Origin: Halocatena halophila
GTDB lineage: Archaea; Halobacteriota; Halobacteria; Halobacteriales; Haloarculaceae
Length of the DNA stretch: 64,000 nt
Direction: 5' to 3'
Assembly (NCBI GenBank): GCA_027563145.1
Contig: CP071307.1
Coordinates: 682,001-746,000, forward strand
A program made the position numbers and the translations under genes. Shown here piece after piece: positions 51,035-59,944 of the stretch; the stretch's first letter is position 1; each line of letters opens with the position of its first letter. Under the pieces are notes generated by a model that worked only from the letters and a program-made list of their open reading frames with translations, was not told where the DNA came from and searched no databases.

Positions 51035-52837
51035 TCAGCTTTCACCAAGCAACTTCTCGAGAAGGGTCCGTCCCGATGGTCGTTCGGCGAGTATCACAGA
51101 ACTCTGGACGGTCTCACTCACATCTGAGTACAACGAATCCGTCACGAGCCGTGTCAAGAGGCCCTCTTCGCTCGCTCCGATGAGAATCAGCTCATAGTCC
51201 GGAGCACGACGTTTGATTGCGCGTTCAACGTCGCCATCGGTGTCGACAATGAGGTCTGCCGATTCGAGCCCGTGTTTACTCGACCACGAATCGAGAAACG
51301 CCTGGCCGTCTGTGCGGTGTTCGGGGCCATCAACGACGTGCAACAGCGATATATTCGCATCTGTGACCGTTTCGAACGCCAATGCGACTTCTGCGTTGAG
51401 ATCTGATGAGGGCCCACCAGACGTTGGCACCAGCACGGAGTCTGGGTCGTGCCCCCGGTCGCGGACGATCACGATGTCGCTCGTGAGCTTTCCGGTGAGC
51501 TCATCGAACGTCCGCTCGGTGTTCGTTCTACCTCTAGGCCGGTTTTCATCCCAGCCCATCACGATGAGGTTCGAATTTTCTCGGTTGGCCGCGTCGTAAA
51601 TCTCTTCGAACGAGCGGTGAGAGACAATCGTCGAGGTTTCATACGGAATATCATACTCCTCGATCGTCGATCGAATGTGTGTCATCTGCTCGGTCGAGCG
51701 CTCAATGATGCGTTCGTACTGCTCCTGATCGTAACCGCCATGGTGTGATTCTACGATGTGAACGGTGTGAATCGTTGCGGGAAGTCGATTCGTGGCCATG
51801 ATCGCGGCCACTTTGGCGATTCGTGTCTCAGTACGAGGATTATAGATCGGGAGCAAGATCCGATACGCATCATCATCACGGACGGTTTCTCCGGCGGTGT
51901 CGATCATCGAGACGTATGATCGGCCGACGAACCCCCCAAGCGTCCATTCCCGCAGTGAAAGCTGCCGATTCGCGCCGTCAAACCGGGCGGACTCCAGGCG
52001 GTGTTCGGTCGTTTGAAAGTAGTTCACGACGGTTACCAGCACTATTCCACCGAAGGTGTTGCCGAGTAACACCGGCAACACGAAATGTATGACCCCCTCC
52101 GACAGCGCGAGATGGCCCCCAAGCACGAGATAGATCATCTCTGTAAACGATACGACCACGTGGAACAGATTTCCCATCGGTATTGCAAGAAACGCCAGAT
52201 AGACGACGACAAGCCGAGAGATCGTATCCTGGACGGCGTAGACGATCCAAACGACACCGGCGACGATTAGCCCTGCAAACGCCGCTTTGAAAAACAAGGA
52301 ACTAACCGGAGTGTGAACGCCAGTTTCGGCGTGCTCGAGGGCAGCCTGTGCGGCTCCGGGTGAGAACACGCCCCCCCACGTGAGCGTCATGGCACCCATC
52401 GCACCGCCAGTGAAGTTTCCAATGAGGACGATGAACCAATGTCGCAACAACGCCGGCATACTCGCCAACCGATCGAGCGTCAATGCGACCGGTGGGAGCG
52501 TGTTCTCTGTATAGAGTTGATAATTACCGATAATAATATAAATGAATCCGAGTGGATAGAGTATCGTGCTTAACACCGGATCGCCGCCGGTCTGTGCCGT
52601 CATCGAGGAGTATAACAAAAACGTGATCGTGATGGCAAAGCCGGCTGCCAGCGCGCTGAAAAATAGTTCTCGACTCCCTGAGGTGATCTCTTCATCAGCA
52701 GCGGCCACGATGCGTTGAAACACCTCATCAGCGGAGAATCGATCCCGAACGACCCGTCCCGCTGCTGGCGCACCACTCCGCGACCGTTCGAACACGTCAC
52801 GGAACGCGTCTTCTGACTCGTCTTCCGGCTCGTCCAT
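51035..52837 (-). CDS. Formate/nitrite (FNT) channel fused to two UspA domains
   Basis: A 600-residue protein. Residues about 60-290 have the six-span FNT channel fold (GNFTGGAMGAMTLTWGGVFS and LGNTFGGIVLVTVVNYFQTT). Residues about 310-600 hold two UspA domains, marked by DAYRILLPIYNPRTETRIAK, SNLIVMGWDENRPRGRTNTE, DSVLVPTSGGPSSDLNAEVA and ELILIGASEEGLLTRLVTDS. The fused stress domains may gate transport of small anions in response to nucleotides. Known FNT channels have no such tail. Confidence 0.88.
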   Translation of the reverse strand: MDEPEDESEDAFRDVFERSRSGAPAAGRVVRDRFSADEVFQRIVAAADEEITSGSRELFFSALAAGFAITITFLLYSSMTAQTGGDPVLSTILYPLGFIYIIIGNYQLYTENTLPPVALTLDRLASMPALLRHWFIVLIGNFTGGAMGAMTLTWGGVFSPGAAQAALEHAETGVHTPVSSLFFKAAFAGLIVAGVVWIVYAVQDTISRLVVVYLAFLAIPMGNLFHVVVSFTEMIYLVLGGHLALSEGVIHFVLPVLLGNTFGGIVLVTVVNYFQTTEHRLESARFDGANRQLSLREWTLGGFVGRSYVSMIDTAGETVRDDDAYRILLPIYNPRTETRIAKVAAIMATNRLPATIHTVHIVESHHGGYDQEQYERIIERSTEQMTHIRSTIEEYDIPYETSTIVSHRSFEEIYDAANRENSNLIVMGWDENRPRGRTNTERTFDELTGKLTSDIVIVRDRGHDPDSVLVPTSGGPSSDLNAEVALAFETVTDANISLLHVVDGPEHRTDGQAFLDSWSSKHGLESADLIVDTDGDVERAIKRRAPDYELILIGASEEGLLTRLVTDSLYSDVSETVQSSVILAERPSGRTLLEKLLGES

Positions 52838-52896
52838 TACTCACCGTTCGGTGCACGCTTACTAATGAATTGTTTCAAATTATTAGGTTCAAAATT

Positions 52897-53889
52897 TTAC
52901 CAATCCAGTGAACCACCACTCTGATACTCCGTTACTTGCGTTTCGAAGAAATTTTTCTCCTTGTTGAGGTCGACCTGTTCTGACATCCAGGGGAACGGAT
53001 TGTCAGTGCCGTACTGTGCCGGCAACGAGAGCTGTTCGAATCGTCGATCGGCGACGTGTTCGACGTACTCACTGAACTGCTCGGGGCCCATTCCGAGTAT
53101 TTCGTCCGGACAGGCCGCACGTGCATACTGTTGTTCGAGCTCGACCGCTTCTCTGAGCAACGCGATCACTTCGTCCTCAAATGATTCCGTGAACACTCCG
53201 GGGTGTTCTGTGCGGAGTTCGTTGATGAGATCGACACCAAAGCCCACGTGAAGCGATTCATCGCGCATGATATACTCGAACTGCTGGCCGATGCCGACCA
53301 TCTTTTGCTGTCGTTTCAATCCGAGCATCATCGCAAAGCCGGCATAGAAGAAGATCCCTTCCATAATGACATAAAAGCCGATGAGATCTCGGAGAAACGC
53401 CCGGAGATCGTCGTCGGTGTCGATGGTGAATCCCGGCCGGTCGATCGCCTGTGTGAGATCAACGACGAAGGCGTCTTTTTGTTCGATGGCCGGAATTGTA
53501 TCGTACATTCCATAGAGATAGTCGGGATCGAAGCCAAGCGAGTCACAGCAGTAGATGAACGTATCGGTGTGAATTGCTTCTTCGTAGGCCTGTCGGAGGA
53601 GATACTGTCGACACTCCGGAGCGGTGACGTACTCGTACAGAGCAAGCACGATGTTGTTTGCCGTTAGCGATTCGGCGGTGGAGAAAAATCCCAGATTCCA
53701 CTCGACGAGCTGGCGTTCTGGTTGGGTGAGCCCGTCGCCGTTCCACTGGGTGATGTCGTCTTGCATGGGTATCTCTTCTGGAACCCAGTTGTTGTTCACG
53801 CCCGCCCGGTAGTATTCGCGGGCCCAGTCGTACTCGATCGGCAGTATCTTGTTCGGATCGTGTTCGGCGTCGTGGTCGATGAGTGCCAT
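52897..53889 (-). CDS. nrdB: Ribonucleotide reductase beta subunit, class Ic-like (Phe at radical Tyr position)
   Basis: A 330-residue R2 protein. The metal ligands are Glu73 (FSTAESLTANN; class Ia has Asp), Glu104 and His107 in YEEAIHTDTFIY, Glu in EGIFFYAGF and Glu/His in RDESLHVGFG. Residue 111, where class Ia has the radical Tyr, is Phe. Glu at the first ligand plus Phe at this position is the pattern of the Chlamydia-type class Ic, which uses a Mn/Fe cofactor. It makes the radical for NrdA. It follows nrdA by about 30 bp on the same strand. Confidence 0.92.
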   Translation of the reverse strand: MALIDHDAEHDPNKILPIEYDWAREYYRAGVNNNWVPEEIPMQDDITQWNGDGLTQPERQLVEWNLGFFSTAESLTANNIVLALYEYVTAPECRQYLLRQAYEEAIHTDTFIYCCDSLGFDPDYLYGMYDTIPAIEQKDAFVVDLTQAIDRPGFTIDTDDDLRAFLRDLIGFYVIMEGIFFYAGFAMMLGLKRQQKMVGIGQQFEYIMRDESLHVGFGVDLINELRTEHPGVFTESFEDEVIALLREAVELEQQYARAACPDEILGMGPEQFSEYVEHVADRRFEQLSLPAQYGTDNPFPWMSEQVDLNKEKNFFETQVTEYQSGGSLDW

Positions 53890-53922
53890 AGCTGTCTGTT
53901 GGATTGTGTTGTTGTGAATGCG

Positions 53923-56328
53923 CTACTGACAGGCCTCGCAGGTCGGATCTTCGACAGTGCAAAGCTCGTCGTCTTCGGTGACCCCGTTGCTCCCATCACG
54001 GTGCTGAGTCTTTCCGTATTCAGCCATATCGAGCGTCGATTTCTCGATCTGTGAGGCACCAAGTGTGCGGAGATAGTAGGTGGTTTTCAACCCGAGCTCC
54101 CAGGCCGTCCGGTAGACGTCGTCGAGCAACGAGCCGTCGGTCGAGGGGAAAAACACGGTGTGTGAAACCGACTGATCGATCCACGTCTGTCGGTGTGCAG
54201 TCAATCGCAACTGGTGTCGAGGATCGATCTCGAATGCGGTGCGATAGCGCTCTTTGAGCGATTCGGGGATCGCGTCGATCTCCTGAATCGATCCGTCGTG
54301 GAACTTGATGCGATCGAGCATCTCCTCGTCCCAGAGATCACGCGCTTTGAGATCCTCGATCAGTGCTTCGTTTACGATGGTGAACTCTCCAGACATGTTG
54401 GATTTCACATAGAGGTTCGAGTAGATCGGCTCGATCGATGGTGTCGTCCCGTTGATCGTCGATATCGTTGCTGTCGGTGCAATAGCCATCGTGTTGGAGT
54501 TGCGCATGCCGTGTGCTTCGATCCGTTCGCGAACGGGCTCCCAGTCGAGCGCAGGCTCGCGGTCGGTCGGGATCGACGCGCCACGTTCGTCCTCGAGCAG
54601 GTCAACCGTGTCCTGGGGCAACAGGTCACGGTCCCATTTCGAACCGTCAAACGAGGGGTATGCACCTCGCTCTGCGGCAAGTTTTGATGAATTGTAGATA
54701 GCGTGATACGATACGAACTCCTGCCAGCGATTGGCTTTTTCGACGGCCGCCTCGCTGTTCAGCGGTATCTCGAGTTCCATCAGTGCCTCGTGGAACCCCA
54801 TCGTTCCCAGCCCAACGGGTCGGTGACGACGGTTCGAGGTGGCTGCCTGCTCCGTCGGGTAGAAACAGAGATCGACGACGTTGTCAAGCATCCGCATTGC
54901 GGTTTCGATAGTCGATTCCAGATGGTCGGTGTCCAGTTCGCCGTCCTCGATATGCGTAACGTAGTTGATTGAGCCGAGATTGCAGACGGCGGTCTCTTCT
55001 TCGCTCGTGTTCAGGGTGATCTCCGTGCAGAGATTCGAGGAGTGGACGGTGCCGGCGTGGTCCTGGGGCGAGCGGACGTTCGATGGCGTCTTGAACGTCA
55101 CCCACGGATGGCCGGTTTCGAACAGTCGGGTGAGTAGCTGACGCCAGAGTGTCGATGCCTCGACGCGCTCGAACTGTCGGAGCTCGCCGGCGTCGGCCTT
55201 CATTTCGTACTCCTGATAGCGGGCCTCGAACGCCGATCCTGTGAGGTGATGTAGATCGTCGACCTCGTCCGGACTGAACAGCGTCCACTGTTCGTCATTT
55301 TCGACTCGTTTCATGAACAGATCCGGAATCCAGGCAGCCGTGTTCATATCCGGGGTGCGTCGACGTTCGTCGCCGGTGTTTCGCTTGAGATCCAAAAACG
55401 CCTGGAAATCGAGGTGCCAGCACTCGAGATACGCACATGCGGCTCCCCGACGCTTGCCGGATCTGTTGATCGCGGCTGTTACGTCGTTGCTGATCCGCAA
55501 GAACGGAACGATCCCAGTCGATTCGACGCCGGTCGATTCGATGAGTGATCCTGCTGCCCGCAGATTCGTCCAGTCGTTACCGAGTCCGCCGCTGTATTTC
55601 GAGAGCTGTGCGTGCTGTTTGTAGGCGTCGAAGATGTCGCCGAGATCGTCTTCTACCGTCGTGAGATAACACGAGGAGAGCTGCGGACGGGTGGTTGCGC
55701 TGTGAAACAGGGTGGGCGTCGAGGGCGTGAACTCGAGCTTCGAGAGCACGTCGTAGAACTCTAAGGCTCGGGTGGTGGGTTCGTCCTCTTCGAGCGCTAG
55801 CCCCATCGCCACTCGCATCCAAAACGCCTGTGGGAGCTCAAGTGGTTCGCCACCCTCCTCTACCCGGAGGAAATAGCGCTGCGTGAGCGTCGACATTGCC
55901 ATATGGTCGAACACATTGTCGCGGTCGATTTCGAGAGACGCTGCCAGTTCGTGCAGATCGAACCGTTCGAGCAGGCGCTCATCGAGCAGGTCGGCGTCAA
56001 TGGCTCGCTCTACGTTCGCGACAAACGTCGCCCGGTACGCCTCCTCGAAATCCGCCCCCTCTGGCAACGATCCAATGACCCGCCGATAGTAGCGCTCTCT
56101 GTACACTGCTCCAGCGAGCTTGCTGTACTGTGGGTCGCGCTCAATGCGTTCGGTAAGCGTCTGAATGATTGCCTGATAGCGTTCGTCGGTTGAAGCTCCC
56201 GCGTAGCTCTCGCGCCGGATTCGTTCGCAGAGTTCGTCGCGTTCTGTGTCGGAGATTGTGGCGTCACTGTCCGCACAGGCTCGTTCTAAAATTGATTCGA
56301 TCTCGGTGGTGGTTATTTCCTGAGTCAT
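53923..56328 (-). CDS. nrdA: Ribonucleotide reductase alpha subunit, class I
   Basis: An 801-residue catalytic subunit. The first active-site cysteine is in RPQLSSCYLTT, the thiyl site in SSNLCTEITL, the second redox cysteine in TAVCNLGSINYV, and the radical-transfer tyrosines in KTTYYLRTLG. The C-terminal redox pair is in CTVEDPTCEAC. The usual N-terminal ATP-cone (with a KRDG motif) is not seen; the protein starts directly with the helical lgN domain. Overlap with nrdR (4 bp) and the close nrdB gene make an operon nrdR-nrdA-nrdB. It reduces all four ribonucleotides for DNA synthesis. Confidence 0.93.
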   Translation of the reverse strand: MTQEITTTEIESILERACADSDATISDTERDELCERIRRESYAGASTDERYQAIIQTLTERIERDPQYSKLAGAVYRERYYRRVIGSLPEGADFEEAYRATFVANVERAIDADLLDERLLERFDLHELAASLEIDRDNVFDHMAMSTLTQRYFLRVEEGGEPLELPQAFWMRVAMGLALEEDEPTTRALEFYDVLSKLEFTPSTPTLFHSATTRPQLSSCYLTTVEDDLGDIFDAYKQHAQLSKYSGGLGNDWTNLRAAGSLIESTGVESTGIVPFLRISNDVTAAINRSGKRRGAACAYLECWHLDFQAFLDLKRNTGDERRRTPDMNTAAWIPDLFMKRVENDEQWTLFSPDEVDDLHHLTGSAFEARYQEYEMKADAGELRQFERVEASTLWRQLLTRLFETGHPWVTFKTPSNVRSPQDHAGTVHSSNLCTEITLNTSEEETAVCNLGSINYVTHIEDGELDTDHLESTIETAMRMLDNVVDLCFYPTEQAATSNRRHRPVGLGTMGFHEALMELEIPLNSEAAVEKANRWQEFVSYHAIYNSSKLAAERGAYPSFDGSKWDRDLLPQDTVDLLEDERGASIPTDREPALDWEPVRERIEAHGMRNSNTMAIAPTATISTINGTTPSIEPIYSNLYVKSNMSGEFTIVNEALIEDLKARDLWDEEMLDRIKFHDGSIQEIDAIPESLKERYRTAFEIDPRHQLRLTAHRQTWIDQSVSHTVFFPSTDGSLLDDVYRTAWELGLKTTYYLRTLGASQIEKSTLDMAEYGKTQHRDGSNGVTEDDELCTVEDPTCEACQ

Positions 56329-56816
56329 GGTGAGTTTCGGTCATCGTCTGCCTGCCACACCGTTTCGTCGTCGAGCACTGCCTGGAGTTCACTGAGGAAC
56401 TCCACCGGATCGGCGAACTTCTCGTAGACGGAGACGAACCGGATGTACGCCACACGGTCCAGCTCGTACAGTTGATCTGCAACGTGCGCGCCGATCGTGT
56501 CGGTTGAGACGACGCGAGCTCCGTCTTCGGTCAGCGACGCTTCGAGTTCGTCGATCAACTGGCTGATCGTTGGGGATGCTATCGATCGCTTCTCGGTGGC
56601 CCGCTCGATTCCAGTGCGGACTTTCTCGCGCTGAAACGGCTCGATCGTCCCGTCTCGTTTTCGTACCTGGAGGGCGTCCCACTCGGGATACTCGTAGGTG
56701 GTGAACCTAAACGAACAGGCCGTACATTCACGGCGCCGACGGACGGTCGTCCCGTCGGACGTGCTCGTCGTCGAGACGACTCGAGTCCGTTCGTGTGTAC
56801 AGTCCGGGCAGTGCAT
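56325..56816 (-). CDS. nrdR: NrdR transcriptional repressor
   Basis: A 163-residue protein: a zinc ribbon MHCPDCTHERTR with ECTACSFRFTTYE, followed by an ATP-cone (VRKRDGTIEPFQREKVRTGI, and GAHVADQLYELDRVAYIRFV). It binds ATP/dATP and represses ribonucleotide reductase genes at NrdR boxes. It is the first gene of the nrd operon, so it should regulate itself and nrdAB. Its stop overlaps the nrdA start. Confidence 0.95.
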   Translation of the reverse strand: MHCPDCTHERTRVVSTTSTSDGTTVRRRRECTACSFRFTTYEYPEWDALQVRKRDGTIEPFQREKVRTGIERATEKRSIASPTISQLIDELEASLTEDGARVVSTDTIGAHVADQLYELDRVAYIRFVSVYEKFADPVEFLSELQAVLDDETVWQADDDRNSP

Positions 56817-56840
56817 ATGTGATACTCGACGGCGCGCACG

Positions 56841-56859
56841 ACCCCTACATATCGGGGGT
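56841..56859. promoter_or_regulatory. Inverted repeat upstream of the nrd operon
   Basis: acccctacatatcgggggt: arms ACCCC and GGGGT around an AT-containing centre, 25 bp before nrdR. The centre ACATAT resembles the AT core of NrdR boxes, but the known bacterial consensus (ACACwATATAT) does not match fully. It is a candidate operator. Confidence 0.45.
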
Positions 56860-56949
56860 CGCTGGGACAGCCGATAGCTGTGCAGGGGAACGGTGACACC
56901 TTAAGCCTTCTCCAATTGAGTTGCAATAGTACAAGTAAGTTTGTTTTAG

Positions 56950-57450
56950 TTATTCACTCTCGGTATCTTCGCGATCACGCCTGTTCGAACGCCGTCGATC
57001 GAGTGCTTCCTGGCGGAGGTCCTCTTGTGCTTCTGTGGGACACTCCAGGGCTGGAACCGGCTGTGCGTTTTCGGCCCCGTCGAGTGCCACGAAGGTAAAA
57101 AACGAGCGTGCAGCTTGTTCGGTTGTGGCGCTTGCTGGACGTTCGACCGAAACGGTCACCGTCACGTCCAGGCTGGTTCGACCGGTGTCGAACACGTAGC
57201 CAGTGATCGTGACGATATCACCGAGTTCGATGGGTGCGATAAAATCAACGTGATCCATCGAGGCGGTCACGACCTGTGCCCGGGCGAACCGTCGCCCAGA
57301 AATCGCACCACAGATATCCATCCAGTGCAACACGGCCCCACCGAGCGCACGACCGAGATTGTTCGTCTCGTTGGGCATCAGTATCTCGCTCATTTCCGTG
57401 TACGACGCCGAAAGCGTCGATGTCGCTCGCTGTTGCTGTTCGACCGGCAT
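56950..57450 (-). CDS. Acyl-CoA thioesterase, hotdog fold
   Basis: A 166-residue hotdog protein. SYTEMSEILMPNETNNLGRA and GGAVLHWMDICGAISGRRFA are the acyl-CoA thioesterase (YciA/BFIT-type) signature, with DHVDFIAPIELGDIVTITGY following. It hydrolyses acyl-CoA to free acid. The tail is Arg/Glu-rich. It lies between the nrd operon and a phased array at 57529. Confidence 0.9.
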   Translation of the reverse strand: MPVEQQQRATSTLSASYTEMSEILMPNETNNLGRALGGAVLHWMDICGAISGRRFARAQVVTASMDHVDFIAPIELGDIVTITGYVFDTGRTSLDVTVTVSVERPASATTEQAARSFFTFVALDGAENAQPVPALECPTEAQEDLRQEALDRRRSNRRDREDTESE

Positions 57451-57528
57451 ACTTGAGGTTACGACCAGTGTACTTTAAACTCCATCTATTTTGGACTATA
57501 TCAAGTCAGGTTGATCTCGGTGCAGCAG

Positions 57529-57560
57529 ACTGTTCTCACGGTGTAAACAGTATGAACTGT
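57529..57560. repeat. Remote 9-bp-phased ACTGT array, four units
   Basis: Units at 57529 (ACTGT), 57538 (ACGGT), 57547 (ACAGT) and 57556 (ACTGT), each exactly 9 bp apart. It lies in the 110-bp gap between the thioesterase start and the stop of the next gene, about 47 kb from parA. Confidence 0.78.
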
Positions 57561-58085
57561 TTAGCGGCGGGTTTCGATCGTCTCCTGTCGTGTGCGTGTT
57601 GCCGTCGTATCGTCGATCCGTTCGCTATCGACGAGCTGGTTCACTTTCTGCTCGAACTCCGCTTCGGTGATCTCGTCGTTCACGTACTGTTGTTTGAGCT
57701 CTGCGATCGCTTGTTCGGTTCGTTCTTCGGGTGTTGGCTGTGGTGGCCGGAGGAGATCGGCGAGTCCGAGCGATCGGATCGTACTGTTGTGTGATTCGGC
57801 GAAATCGAACAGCGTGGCCAGTCGTTCGCTCTTTGGGAGCGAGGCCATCTTCACGATCGACCACAGCAATCCGACGGCCGAGAGTCCGAATATGACGAAC
57901 AACACGCCGAATCCGAAAATCGCAGGTGGGGCAATATCAACGAGCGTCTCCACGATTGGCGCGCCGTTTGCGATGCTCAATCCGACCATTAGTGCCAGAT
58001 AGCCACCGACCGCGAGCAAGAGCCCGCCAGATACCACGACGCCGACCAGCGAGGTCCACAGCAGCGTCTTGTTTTTGATACCCAT
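57561..58085 (-). CDS. Two-span membrane protein with SHOCT-like tail
   Basis: A 174-residue protein from ATG 58085 (MGIKNKTLLWTSLVGVVVSG). Two long hydrophobic spans end around residue 90. The C-terminal helix TPEERTEQAIAELKQQYVND with EITEAEFEQKVNQL is a SHOCT-like motif, found at the end of many short membrane proteins. A longer start at 58166 overlaps the divergent gene's region and is unlikely. Function unknown; a phased array directly follows its stop. Confidence 0.7.
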   Translation of the reverse strand: MGIKNKTLLWTSLVGVVVSGGLLLAVGGYLALMVGLSIANGAPIVETLVDIAPPAIFGFGVLFVIFGLSAVGLLWSIVKMASLPKSERLATLFDFAESHNSTIRSLGLADLLRPPQPTPEERTEQAIAELKQQYVNDEITEAEFEQKVNQLVDSERIDDTTATRTRQETIETRR

Positions 58086-58186
58086 TGTTGGTGTGGTTGT
58101 ACGGACCGAACTGTTGTATAACCGACGACCGGAATCGTTCTCAGTCCGGATCAACGGGGCTATCACACCGGCTCTATCACCTCCGA

Positions 58187-58819
58187 ATGATGATCCTCAA
58201 TCCGGTGTTCGAGGTGGTGAACGCGATCGGATTAGTTGCGTTTGCACTCGTCGGTGCAAGCAAGGCAGTGCGTGAGGAGTTCGACCTCTTTGGAGTGCTT
58301 ATCGTTGGGCTGCTCACCGCGTTCGGTGGGGGTACTACGCGAGACCTTCTCGTCGATCGAATGCCGCTTGTGCTCCAGACACATTGGAACGTGCTGTTTG
58401 GCGTCAGTGGCGTCGTGCTGGCGATTGGGCTTCTGTATGCGATCGACGTTCCCGACGAACATCACATCACTGTCGGTGCAGACGCCGCCGGATTGGCTGC
58501 ATTTGCCACGACCGGGGCAATTGTTGCGAGTGAGGCGGGCGTATCGGCGTTCGGTGTGGTAACAATTGCGACAATCAATGCGGTGGGTGGGGGTGTGCTC
58601 GCTGATATTTGTCTCGACCGACAACCGTTCATACTGTTCCAAGACTTTTATGCGAGTTGTGCGGTACTCGGCGGTATTAGCTTCTGGATCGTGTCGGGAT
58701 TCACCGCCAGTACGACCGTTCCAGCCGCAGTCTGTGCCGGGACTACTGTATTTGTTCGATTCGTTGCGATTGGGCGTAACTGGCGGCTACCAGCTGTCTC
58801 TGGACTCGTTGTTGACTGA
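58187..58819 (+). CDS. TRIC/UPF0126 (YicG-like) membrane protein
   Basis: About 210 residues from ATG 58187. Two repeated halves with GLVAFALVGASKAVREEFDL, LTAFGGGTTRDLLVDRMPLV and NAVGGGVLADICLDRQPFIL match the UPF0126/TRIC family, which form trimeric cation or glycine-type channels. About seven spans. The substrate is unknown; it may be an amino acid or ion channel. It is divergent from the SHOCT-tail gene. Confidence 0.87.
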   Translation: MMILNPVFEVVNAIGLVAFALVGASKAVREEFDLFGVLIVGLLTAFGGGTTRDLLVDRMPLVLQTHWNVLFGVSGVVLAIGLLYAIDVPDEHHITVGADAAGLAAFATTGAIVASEAGVSAFGVVTIATINAVGGGVLADICLDRQPFILFQDFYASCAVLGGISFWIVSGFTASTTVPAAVCAGTTVFVRFVAIGRNWRLPAVSGLVVD

Positions 58820-59271
58820 CTGGTGGATATCAAATGCTTTGATCTGTGGAGGCAAGCTCCTATCGGAGCTATCCGCTTTCGGCACTGTTGATGGAGATAA
58901 AAAATTATATTATTCGGTCGAATATGAGCGCTGCTCTCCGTGGGTCAGAGAGATGCTGAAGGCTGGGATGACAGCTGTACATCTGTCATGGTCTCTGTCG
59001 TAACCCTCAATTTCCAATAGTGATGGCATCGTTTCGCATTTCGAAAGTCCCTCACCTACTCGGTTCGCTGCTGGCACCCTGTGGATCTGGACGGAATTTT
59101 GCTAACCCATCCGTGAATAACAACCGATCTGGGGATGTACTGAATGATCTTCCAAACATTTGCTGTGTTCGTGCTTTCGTGTGCGCAACCATCCATTCAC
59201 ACCGCCAGGGATGTGGATAATTTTGTAAGAATGCGAACTTTTTTCTGTAAGGAATGGTGTTGTCACATCGA
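58820..59271. other. Gene-free gap of 450 bp with a 7-bp hairpin
   Basis: Between the TRIC-type gene and uraD. ATGACAG at 58968-58974 pairs with CTGTCAT at 58983-58989, an 8-base loop, which could end transcription of the upstream gene. An AT-rich stretch (aaaaaattatattatt) lies at 58900-58916. No gene or RNA was recognised in the rest. Confidence 0.45.
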
Positions 59272-59775
59272 ATGGTTGAGTGTACCCTCGAACAGTGCAA
59301 TCGGATGGATGCAGAAATGTTTGTTGAGGAATTTGGAGACGTGTATGAATCATCGCCGTGGGTTGCAGAGCGAGTAGTCGGAGAACGACCGTTCGAGTCT
59401 GCCTCTGCACTTCGCCAGGCGATGCAGTCAGTGGTTGACTCGGCATCAACCGATCGACAACGCGAACTACTGCGTGCCCATCCGGATCTCGGTGCGCAGA
59501 CCGAAATGACCGACGCATCCGTGGCAGAACAAGAATCGGCTGGCCTCGATCAACTCTCTAAAGCGCAGTACGAACGGTTTCAGCGACTCAATGACCGGTA
59601 TCGCAATCGATTCGGTTTTCCATTTATCATGGCCGTGCGGGATGCCGACCCAGATACGATAGAGAGCGCTATGGCCGACCGCGTCGAAAACGATCCAACG
59701 GAGGAGTTCCAGACCGCACTGGAGCAGGTCCACACGATCGCAAAACTCCGGCTCGAAACTGGCATAACCGAGTAA
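59272..59775 (+). CDS. uraD: 2-oxo-4-hydroxy-4-carboxy-5-ureidoimidazoline (OHCU) decarboxylase
   Basis: A 167-residue protein. SSPWVAERVVGERPFESASA, LLRAHPDLGAQTEMTDASVA (HPDLG carries the catalytic His) and QRLNDRYRNRFGFPFIMAVR are the signatures of OHCU decarboxylase. It makes (S)-allantoin from the UraH product. I choose ATG 59272; ATG 59254 would add six residues. It opens a plus-strand urate set with the uricase and UraH genes. Confidence 0.9.
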   Translation: MVECTLEQCNRMDAEMFVEEFGDVYESSPWVAERVVGERPFESASALRQAMQSVVDSASTDRQRELLRAHPDLGAQTEMTDASVAEQESAGLDQLSKAQYERFQRLNDRYRNRFGFPFIMAVRDADPDTIESAMADRVENDPTEEFQTALEQVHTIAKLRLETGITE

Positions 59776-59944
59776 CGCCACACGATCCGTTGTGGCTGTC
59801 ATTGATAGCGGTAAAAATCACCAATGATGACAATCCTTATAACATTCCACGAAGCAATGAGGAACGGATGGAATCGATAGCGCAACCAGCCGATAGTGTA
59901 TGGCAGACGAACAGTCGAGGCTCGCTCCGCGGGGTGTGTGACCG

